IMG/VR virus record: IMGVR_UViG_3300038429_000040
Coordinates: 1-26,104 of that record
Strand: one strand, 5' to 3'
Source: a virus
Length of the DNA stretch: 26,104 nt
The position numbers and the translations under genes were made by a program. Each line of letters opens with the position of its first letter. The stretch's first letter is position 1. The notes under the pieces were generated by a model, which was given only the letters and a program-made list of their open reading frames with translations, did no database searches and was not told the origin of the DNA. Positions 1-6,267 of this stretch are shown one piece after another.

Positions 1-41
1 TTGACTGTGCAGAAAAGCCCAGTAACAGCACCTGTAGTCAT
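1..41 (-). CDS. Next tail gene, first 13 codons only (possibly tail tube)
   Basis: An ATG at 41..39 is preceded five bases away by a perfect AGGAGG (complement of 47..52), so this is a well-supported start. Only MTTGAVTGLFCTV is visible before the window ends. It follows a DUF3168-type tail terminator, and in many siphovirus-like genomes the next gene encodes the major tail (tube) protein. That identity rests only on gene order, because too little protein is visible for recognition. Confidence 0.6.
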   Translation of the reverse strand, partial: MTTGAVTGLFCTV

Positions 42-75
42 AAGTTCCTCCTGTGAACTTTCATTGTTAAGTTGC

Positions 76-510
76 TCAAGTTGTCGGCTCCAGATGGAAC
101 CGGTATCGGATGATTCCGTGCCGGACGACGTGCGTCGGCGCGGAGGCATCAATCAGAATATCGAACAAATCTATCAACACGAGCGGCACGTTGTAGCCCG
201 TGACCGTGAGCGGCGTTCCGCTCACCGCCTGGCTCACGGCACTCATCATCTCGGCGCACTCTTTGTTTCCGGCATAGTCGGAAAAAATGTCGATGGTGAC
301 GATGTGGTTCTCTGAGAATCGGTCCTGCGCCGAAAAGTTCGTCGAGCGCACGCCGTATGGCCCGGAGATGTGGACGAACGGGAACGCCACCGTCTCCGGC
401 ACCTCATCATATATCCGGTAGGCAGAGGTCACGCTGTCCGTCGTCAGCCGCGTGTAGAGAGCGGATAGCAGATCATAAAATCCAATGTTCCATTGCATCG
501 TATATGTCAC
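76..510 (-). CDS. DUF3168 / gp17-like tail completion (tail terminator) protein
   Basis: The 144-residue product has the usual size and pattern of DUF3168 tail terminators: an N-terminal helix (FYDLLSALYTRLTTD), the strand motif YDEVPETVAFPFVHIS, a central beta strand NHIVTIDIFS, a helix with EMMSAVSQAVSG, and a final strand HGIIRYRFHLE. Family members form a ring that caps the tail tube at the head-proximal end. The chosen start is GTG at 510..508 because GAGG lies seven bases upstream; an ATG at 498..496 is the alternative. The gene lies 23 bases after the large glycosyltransferase fusion and just before a probable tail tube gene, which fits the role. Confidence 0.8.
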   Translation of the reverse strand: MTYTMQWNIGFYDLLSALYTRLTTDSVTSAYRIYDEVPETVAFPFVHISGPYGVRSTNFSAQDRFSENHIVTIDIFSDYAGNKECAEMMSAVSQAVSGTPLTVTGYNVPLVLIDLFDILIDASAPTHVVRHGIIRYRFHLEPTT

Positions 511-533
511 GGAGTTTCCTCATGCCTTAAGTC

Positions 534-3140
534 TTACGCATATTGATTGATGACCTTTTCGAGCCCGTGCTTTTGCAGGAAATATGACGGCACCCCGGCC
601 CGTCTATATCCCTCGTATTCGTATGTCGGCTCGGAACGCTGATGAACGGCCCGCACATCGACGCAGACAGCCGCCTTCCATCCGGCCTCTTTGAGCCGGA
701 GAAAGAAGTCCATGTGTTCCCACTCAACGAGGATTTTATCATCCCACCGCACGCTGTCAAATACCTGACGTTTGGCGAGGAAGAAGTTCGGCACCTGGTC
801 GGCGTACTTGAACAGCACCCCGCCGGTCTCGGAGACCGCCCCGCCAGCGCTGACGCGGAGCAGGAGCGCGCCGTTGCGCTCGAACCGCAGACCATTCGCA
901 TAGGTCTTGCCGCCGTAGAGTTCGAGGCTGTTCTCCAGCCCGAGCAACGCGGCGACGACGCCGAGTTTCGAGTCGGAGTCCAGCACCTCTTTCATCTTCA
1001 GCAATCCGTCGCCCGGAGGGATGAGAATGTCATCGTCCATCATCAGCACGTAATCCTCGGTGATGGCTTTGACCATCGCGTTCCGGCCGGCAGAGATGCC
1101 GGAGTTGAACGGGAGCCGGATGACGGCGTGGCCCTGCTCCATGAGTTTCGCGTAGCGGTACGCTTTCGCGTCGCTCGGCGTCGGCCCGTCGTCGGCGATA
1201 TAGATTTTATACGGCAACGGGCAGTTCTTTTCGATTGTGTCGAGCGCCCGCATCAGCACCGGCTCGCGCATGAACGTCTTGATAGCGATGGCGATTTTCC
1301 CGGCCCATGCGTTCGGCTCCACGGACTTCTGCGACTCCTTCATCAGCGCGGCGTTGTTCAGGATTCGCCCGCGAATGCTGGAGGACGAGATGCCCCGCGT
1401 GTACGGGAAGAACACGACCTTGCCGCCGAACGTCTCGACGAACTCCGCGCCGGGACAGGCGTCCCAGTCGTCGCCGTGAACCAGATAGTCGGGATGGATG
1501 TCGAGTTTCTGGAAGTCCTGTATCGGGTTCTTGTCGTTCTGCGTGATGACCTCATCCACGAGGTCGAGCGAGGCGACGATTTCCTTCCGCTCGGCGAACG
1601 GGATGATAGGTTTCGCCTTGTAGCGGGCCGCCGCTTCATCGGTTAGCACTCCGACGACGACTCGCCCAAGACGACGGCAGTTGCGGAGGATGTTGAGATG
1701 CCCGGCGTGGAACAAGTCCCACACGCCGCCGACGAACACCGTCCGGTTATCCTTGAGGAAGTTCTTGTCGATGGCCTCGCAGTCGAGCCAATACTTGTAT
1801 TCGCGGTCCGGCGTCCGCCAGTCTTTTCCGTAGCGCTCGGCGAGATACTTCTCCGTCGGTGCCGGCAGATAGACTTCCATCCCACGATAAGTGACCGGCT
1901 CCAGTTCTTTGAACAACTCGGCGGAGAACACATGAGGCAGGAAGTCGCGGTTCTCTTTGCCCGCCTGCTCGGGCCCCCAAGCGCCGTGCCACCACATATC
2001 GCCGCGCACGCCGAAGAAGAACAAATCGAACTTGATTCTATCGCCGCCCGCGTTCTTCCAGAACGACACCTCCAGCACGCGCGGCCCGCGCCGCCAGTCT
2101 TTGTAATGCTCGAATCCGGCGGCGATGAAGTCTTTCTTCAGCGCATCCCATGACTTGCTGTTCTCCGGCGCGATGCCGATATCAATGTCCGGGTCCCACG
2201 ACATGAGTTTCCGGTCGCGGAACACGCCGAGGCAGGTCCCGGCCTCCAGCCACCATTTGACGCCGTGGCGGTTGAGGATTTCGATGGCCGTCGCCAGGAT
2301 AGAGTCTTTCGGGTCAATCTCCACGCGCTCCTCCATGTCGAAGAATGAAATCGGGTTCGTCGCGTTCCAGTCGTTCCACGACTGCCAGACGCCCCACTTC
2401 TGCCCGAACAGCCGCCACCCTTTCGGGCGGTTCCGATAATGGTCGTACTCTTTGCGGTCAGCGTCTTTTCCGTGGTCGTGCGTTGCCGTGACCTCGGGCA
2501 CATAGGCGACCCGCCATTTCGTGCGCGTCTTGAGCGACCAGAAGAAGTCGCAATGCTCCAGCGCGGTCTTGAACTGCGCGTCCCATGGATTCGACTCCCA
2601 CGCTTCGCGCCGCATCAGGAACACATTGAGAATGAGGTCGCACTTGCAGAACCTGATTGACGGCTTCCCGGTCGCTCCGGCCGCGAGCCACTCCGGACGA
2701 ATGAGTTTGGTGACATAGAAATTATCGTCCTGAATCTTCATCATCGCTTCGTAGTGGCGCTCGCCGACTCCCGGCTGAAGGAGATGACCGCCAGCGAGCC
2801 CGATGGTGGGCTCTGCGTCCAGCACCTGACGGAGTTTCTCGATGACGGTCTCCTCCGTGAAGAGGATGTCGTCCTCGCATACGAAGATGTATCGGAACTG
2901 CGCCGGTATCTGCTCCAGCGTCGCGTTCCGCACGCCGCCCACCCCGAGGTCAAACGGATGGCGGACGAGCGTCGAGCACGTTCGTTTGCAGAACGCCTTG
3001 AGCGCCGCCTGCTGGTCCGCGTGCCCGTTGTGCCCGATGAAGATGTCGATGTCCGGGTAGAACCGACGGATGGACTCGACGCACCGCTGGGTCAGGTCGT
3101 CGCGCAGGAAGGCGGTCACGAGGATGCAGGTGTCACTCAT
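534..3140 (-). CDS. Four-domain GT2 / LicD / cytidylyltransferase / GT2 fusion enzyme
   Basis: The 868-residue protein carries four recognisable units. Residues 1-255 form a GT-A (family 2-like) glycosyltransferase with an acidic metal-binding motif CEDD at 88-91. Residues about 278-450 are LicD/fukutin-like, with EAGTCLGVFRDR followed by SWDPDIDIG (299-322) and KFDLFFF near 370. Residues 466-596 are a TagD-type cytidylyltransferase with the HAGH nucleotide-binding motif (479-482 region) and an ISSSSIR motif at 584-590. Residues 615-860 are a second GT2 domain with DDG at 650 and MDDD at 701-704. Known LicD enzymes transfer a phospho-alcohol from a CDP donor, and TagD-like enzymes make such donors, so the fusion could make and transfer a phospho-alcohol on a glycan it also builds. 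The substrate is unknown. ATG at 3140 overlaps the previous stop as ATGA; an in-frame start at 3206 is rejected because it would extend deep into that gene. Confidence 0.88.
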   Translation of the reverse strand: MSDTCILVTAFLRDDLTQRCVESIRRFYPDIDIFIGHNGHADQQAALKAFCKRTCSTLVRHPFDLGVGGVRNATLEQIPAQFRYIFVCEDDILFTEETVIEKLRQVLDAEPTIGLAGGHLLQPGVGERHYEAMMKIQDDNFYVTKLIRPEWLAAGATGKPSIRFCKCDLILNVFLMRREAWESNPWDAQFKTALEHCDFFWSLKTRTKWRVAYVPEVTATHDHGKDADRKEYDHYRNRPKGWRLFGQKWGVWQSWNDWNATNPISFFDMEERVEIDPKDSILATAIEILNRHGVKWWLEAGTCLGVFRDRKLMSWDPDIDIGIAPENSKSWDALKKDFIAAGFEHYKDWRRGPRVLEVSFWKNAGGDRIKFDLFFFGVRGDMWWHGAWGPEQAGKENRDFLPHVFSAELFKELEPVTYRGMEVYLPAPTEKYLAERYGKDWRTPDREYKYWLDCEAIDKNFLKDNRTVFVGGVWDLFHAGHLNILRNCRRLGRVVVGVLTDEAAARYKAKPIIPFAERKEIVASLDLVDEVITQNDKNPIQDFQKLDIHPDYLVHGDDWDACPGAEFVETFGGKVVFFPYTRGISSSSIRGRILNNAALMKESQKSVEPNAWAGKIAIAIKTFMREPVLMRALDTIEKNCPLPYKIYIADDGPTPSDAKAYRYAKLMEQGHAVIRLPFNSGISAGRNAMVKAITEDYVLMMDDDILIPPGDGLLKMKEVLDSDSKLGVVAALLGLENSLELYGGKTYANGLRFERNGALLLRVSAGGAVSETGGVLFKYADQVPNFFLAKRQVFDSVRWDDKILVEWEHMDFFLRLKEAGWKAAVCVDVRAVHQRSEPTYEYEGYRRAGVPSYFLQKHGLEKVINQYA

Positions 3141-3697
3141 ATCTGCTTCACCATGACGCCGATTCCGAGATTCGGGATGGTCATCTTCCACGGGTCGGCC
3201 CAGCACGAGAACTTGATGAACGTCGCGTCGGATTTATCCTCATACTCGCGGCGCAGGTATTCCCAGAATTGCATCGCCCCCGGCTCCTTCTTGTTGTCAA
3301 CGTCGTGGAATGCGATGAGCCGTGGGGCGTTCGGTCCCCATAACTCATAATCGGCCTTGATGCCTTCATAGGTGTGGTCGCCGTCAATGAACAGCAGGTC
3401 GATGGGTGCGTGCCCGCTCAAGTCGAAATAATCCTGAAGCGTTAAGGGGTTGTGGCTGTCGCCGAGAATATCGGGCTTGAAGATGCCGTCGGTTTTCAGG
3501 TCCACGCCGAAGTGCCGGGCGTGCATCGCCGCCTCGTAGAACCGCTTCTGGCGGTTGTCCCACGTGCCGATCTCGACGACAACCGGGTCCGTGATGTCCC
3601 GGTGCGCGAAATAAGCCGCCGCGAATTCGATGAACATCTGCCACTCGTTGCCGTTCTGAAGCGGCATCATGAAGTCGGAGAAAATCCTCAGGTACAT
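3137..3697 (-). CDS. Class I SAM-dependent methyltransferase (Methyltransf_24-like)
   Basis: The 186-residue product shows the SAM-binding strand and loop VVVEIGTWDNRQ at about 39-50, the acidic strand HFGVD at 62-66, and the motif LLFIDGDHTYEGIKADYELW at 101-120, followed by IAFHDV at 128-133. These are typical of the CmcI/Methyltransf_24 group, often found beside glycosyltransferases, where they O-methylate sugars. It starts by TAATG overlap with the gp10-like gene (AAGGG about eight bases upstream) and ends by ATGA overlap with the four-domain fusion, so translation is probably coupled to both. The likely target is a glycan made by neighbouring enzymes; this is inferred from context only. 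Confidence 0.82.
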   Translation of the reverse strand: MYLRIFSDFMMPLQNGNEWQMFIEFAAAYFAHRDITDPVVVEIGTWDNRQKRFYEAAMHARHFGVDLKTDGIFKPDILGDSHNPLTLQDYFDLSGHAPIDLLFIDGDHTYEGIKADYELWGPNAPRLIAFHDVDNKKEPGAMQFWEYLRREYEDKSDATFIKFSCWADPWKMTIPNLGIGVMVKQI

Positions 3698-4182
3698 TAT
3701 TTCAGCCCTTCATCTTCATTGAGCGCCGCTTGCAGGCGCGGATACACATCATTCATGTGAGAGAAGAACGCCGGCGAGAGATACGGGCGCCCGGCCACGT
3801 AGGTGGCGACATAACTCGACGTGACGCTCTGCTTCTCGGCATGGATTGTGTGCCCGAATTCCACGAAGGGGGCATATTCCACGTTCGTCCCGACGACGAC
3901 GGCGAACCCGCCCGCCGGGACATCGGTCGGCTGACCCACGCCGTCCGCCGTATCAGCCTTGCCGTCAACCGAGCCGAACCCCTTGCCGCTGTCGGTCCAG
4001 TTGTAGGAAATCGAGGCGCGGAGCCGGCCCGTTTGCCACGGGCACATTGACTTCGCGTCACGCTCGATGTCGGCGGCGACCCATTTCAACGCCTGTTGCA
4101 TCTTCGCCTGCTTGCGCTTGCCCCACTCTTGGAGGTTCGAGAACAGCGCATCCAGCCCTTCGATTTTGACGTTGATTTCCAT
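3697..4182 (-). CDS. HK97 gp10-like head-tail protein
   Basis: The 161-residue protein has the family marks of HK97 gp10-like proteins: IEGLDALFSNLQEW near the N-terminus, TGRLRASISYNW after a helix, VEYAPFVEFGHT in the middle, and GRPYLSPAF near the C-terminus. These proteins act at the head-tail junction or early in tail assembly. The start is ATG at 4182, which overlaps the head-closure stop as TGATG; a longer in-frame start at 4233 is less likely because it lies inside that gene. A loop rich in Gly and Asp (DSGKGFGSVDGKADTAD) lies between the conserved blocks and looks flexible. Confidence 0.85.
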   Translation of the reverse strand: MEINVKIEGLDALFSNLQEWGKRKQAKMQQALKWVAADIERDAKSMCPWQTGRLRASISYNWTDSGKGFGSVDGKADTADGVGQPTDVPAGGFAVVVGTNVEYAPFVEFGHTIHAEKQSVTSSYVATYVAGRPYLSPAFFSHMNDVYPRLQAALNEDEGLK

Positions 4183-4514
4183 CAGCGCACTTCCATCACG
4201 GCGAGTTCCATGTAGGTCTTGGCCATGTCCCATTGGATGATGAGTTTCACGTCATACACGGAGCCGTCATCCAGAACCAACCGGTCGCCCTCTTTGAGTC
4301 CATCAAGATATTCGAGATAGACTTTGTAGTTGGCGAACACGGTTTTCTTATCGTAGTCCCACAGCATCTCTTTCGTGAACAGACTGTTGAACCGGCACGG
4401 GACGTTGGACCGGACGAGCGCGTAGGACTTGGAAGAGTTCCCGCCCAACTCGTCCGCCGTATAGACGGCCCGCGTGATGTTGACGGTGCGGTTGTAGAGA
4501 TTGTCGCGACTCAT
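4182..4514 (-). CDS. Head closure / head-tail joining protein
   Basis: The 110-residue product is the size of SPP1 gp16-like or HK97 gp7-like head closure proteins. It has an N-terminal segment NRTVNITRAVYTADELGG, a central VPCRF strand, and a beta-rich second half where EGDRLVLDDGSVYDVKLI resembles the small-barrel pattern of this group. Such proteins bind under the connector and seal the filled head. The start has GGGGG about six bases upstream (TTTTCG spacer). Its place between connector and gp10-like gene supports the assignment. Sequence identity in this family is low, so the exact family name is uncertain. Confidence 0.7.
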   Translation of the reverse strand: MSRDNLYNRTVNITRAVYTADELGGNSSKSYALVRSNVPCRFNSLFTKEMLWDYDKKTVFANYKVYLEYLDGLKEGDRLVLDDGSVYDVKLIIQWDMAKTYMELAVMEVR

Positions 4515-4623
4515 CGAAAACCCCCTGGATTGCGCTGTAGGGCGTTTTCCGGCTCGACCCCGTGTTGTACCCGGGCAACGGATAGAAAACCGTTCCTAGC
4601 GCATCCTAGACGGCAAAGACGGC

Positions 4624-4815
4624 TCATTTATCCCCCTCCCGCAGACGTTTCTCCTTCTCGGCGGGGGCGAAGTCCCACCGCCAGGCGTCCGTCACGCCCC
4701 GGCGCTTCATGTCCTCATATTGCTCGGACACCCATTGCATCAGCACCGGAATCTCGTTGGCGTCCGAGGTCCAGAGTTTCACGCCCACGTCGTTGATGGA
4801 GATCGTCGTCGGCAT
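4624..4815 (-). CDS. Small protein of unknown function (63 aa)
   Basis: This short gene starts with an ATG that overlaps the connector stop as TGATG, giving MPTTISINDVGVKLWTSDAN and a charged helical C-terminus ending in KEKRLREGDK. I do not recognise the family. The length, coupling and position between connector and head-closure genes suggest a minor head or assembly protein. About 109 bases follow before the head-closure start; they hold a weak five-base-pair inverted repeat (4577-4594) and a short direct repeat GACGGC but no gene that I can support. Confidence 0.65.
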   Translation of the reverse strand: MPTTISINDVGVKLWTSDANEIPVLMQWVSEQYEDMKRRGVTDAWRWDFAPAEKEKRLREGDK

Positions 4816-5972
4816 CAGATGACTACCTTCTTGAATTGTGCGAGTTCGGCCCGCACCTGCTCCGGCATCCCGTTCTTGAAGTCGGCGAGCGTGTAGGTGT
4901 AGTCGCCGAGCCGCTCCTCCTTGAGCGCGAGGTCTTTGGAAATCATGTTGTATTTGAACTTCACCAACTCCAGACACGCGAGTTCGAGTTCATACGGTAT
5001 CTGCTGATATCCGGCCCAGTAGGTGATAAAGTATTCCAGGCTCCGAGAGAACCCGCTCGGGTAGTAGAGAATGCCGGGATTGCGCCGCTCATCCGAGCCC
5101 GGTCCTTTCTCGAAGAGGTAGTAGTCGAGATAAAAATTCGTGACCTCGATGCCCAGCCGGCGCGGATAACAATCCCAGCGGGCTCCGTAGGACGGGAGCA
5201 ACTCTGTCGTCTGCAAATTTGAGACGTAGATGTTGTTGGCGAAATAGATGCCATAGAGTTCGAGATACCAACCGGGGACCGCGTTGATAGCGTCGCGCAG
5301 AAGTCCGATGTTCGCATAATCGGAAAGTTTCAGCGTGGCGACGGTCACGTTGTCCGCCGTCAGGATGAACGATGTGTCGGTGATTTCGATGTACGCGGTG
5401 CTGGCGGCGTTCGAGCAAGCGATGAGCCCCGCCGTCGTGCGTCCGCACTTAATGCTGTTGACGCGGTTCACCGGATACTGGTCCAGCACGAGGCGCGGGT
5501 TGTCGTTGCCCCAGTAGACTTCGTTCGTATATTGACGGGCGACGAATTTGCGGTTGCAATAGCGCTCGATATAGTCCGAGGCGCGCTCGATGAGCCGCTC
5601 AACAGTCCATGCGTCGATGGTCTGCAACGTCGTCGGCGCGTTGAGACACGCCATTGACCCAGTCGAGACAAGATAAGCAGAGTCGGATTGCTCCGCGCAG
5701 AGTAGGCCTGCCGACCAGCCGGAGGTTGCGTTGATGCCGGCAACGAGTTCGACCATCGTGTTGTAGTCGGGGTCGGTGAACGTGAACGTCGTTGTCCCGC
5801 CATCTGTCCCACCCGTTATGATGAGCGTCAAGGCAGCGCTGGACGCCTCGACGGTAGCGGCGGTCGCGTCCGTTGCGGTCGCGGAAACCCAGAGTGCGTT
5901 CTTGCGCGGCGATACGCCGAGATAGGCGAGCGCCTCGTCGGTCGATGTCAATGCGTATTTATTCAGACTCAT
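4815..5972 (-). CDS. Head-tail connector (gp6/gp15-like) with two inserted domains
   Basis: The connector core is visible as TSTDEALAYLGV at the start, then WTVERLIERASDYIERYCNRKF (122-143), LVLDQYPVNRVNSIKCG (161-177), and the C-terminal helices PYELELACLELVKFKYNM (326-343). Proteins of this family form the ring below the portal and usually have roughly 100 to 200 residues, whereas this one has 385. The extra length sits in two Thr/Ser-rich beta-like inserts, about 26-115 and 180-260. The inserts resemble each other: YNTMVELVAGINATSGWSAG in the first and IGLLRDAINAVPGWYLELYG in the second. They may form surface domains on the neck. AGGAG six bases upstream supports the ATG at 5972. Confidence 0.75.
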   Translation of the reverse strand: MSLNKYALTSTDEALAYLGVSPRKNALWVSATATDATAATVEASSAALTLIITGGTDGGTTTFTFTDPDYNTMVELVAGINATSGWSAGLLCAEQSDSAYLVSTGSMACLNAPTTLQTIDAWTVERLIERASDYIERYCNRKFVARQYTNEVYWGNDNPRLVLDQYPVNRVNSIKCGRTTAGLIACSNAASTAYIEITDTSFILTADNVTVATLKLSDYANIGLLRDAINAVPGWYLELYGIYFANNIYVSNLQTTELLPSYGARWDCYPRRLGIEVTNFYLDYYLFEKGPGSDERRNPGILYYPSGFSRSLEYFITYWAGYQQIPYELELACLELVKFKYNMISKDLALKEERLGDYTYTLADFKNGMPEQVRAELAQFKKVVI

Positions 5973-5981
5973 GGCTGACTC

Positions 5982-6257
5982 CTAGAGCGGTTCCTCGACC
6001 TCGAACGATGAGGTGTCGCCATAGCCCTTCCAGTCGGGCGTCTCGACGTATGCTTGTATCTGCCAACGGCCGGCCTCGTTCAAATCGTTCGCCACGGTGA
6101 TGTAATAGATGACCGTCGGACCGGACTGCGCGGCGGTCCAGTTGCCTTCGATTCCGGTCGGCGTTCGGTAGTGAATTTGCATGAGCGTGGCCGCCGAGAC
6201 ATCAACGCCACAATCGAGTTCGATTGTCGTGTCGGTTTCGCCGAGGTATATAGGCAT
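5982..6257 (-). CDS. Small beta-sandwich virion protein (BppU-N-like pattern)
   Basis: The 91-residue protein is predicted from its alternating pattern to be all beta: TTIELDCGVDVSAATLMQIH, then GIEGNWTAAQ, VIYYITV, and GRWQIQAYVET. This resembles the N-terminal domain of BppU-type baseplate proteins and other small immunoglobulin-like virion domains, but I cannot name a family with certainty. A strong AGGAG lies seven bases before the ATG. It follows the repeat protein by ten bases and precedes the connector, so a structural or adhesion role is likely. Confidence 0.6.
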   Translation of the reverse strand: MPIYLGETDTTIELDCGVDVSAATLMQIHYRTPTGIEGNWTAAQSGPTVIYYITVANDLNEAGRWQIQAYVETPDWKGYGDTSSFEVEEPL

Positions 6258-6267
6258 CGTTATGCTC

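Noticed and set aside
1-6. TTGACT at the left edge of the plus strand as a -35 element
   Set aside because: No matching -10 element at the right distance, and it lies within the minus-strand tail gene.
642-1646. Long plus-strand frame of 334 codons opposite the four-domain fusion
   Set aside because: It is codon-aligned antisense to a clearly real gene, has no recognisable domain and no promoter or ribosome site, so it is a shadow frame of GC-rich coding DNA. It is useful only as a caution for the antisense endonuclease argument.
4515-4623. Gap between head closure gene and 63-residue gene, checked for a gene, promoter or terminator
   Set aside because: Only a five-base-pair inverted repeat at 4577-4594 and a short GACGGC direct repeat were found; too weak to name.
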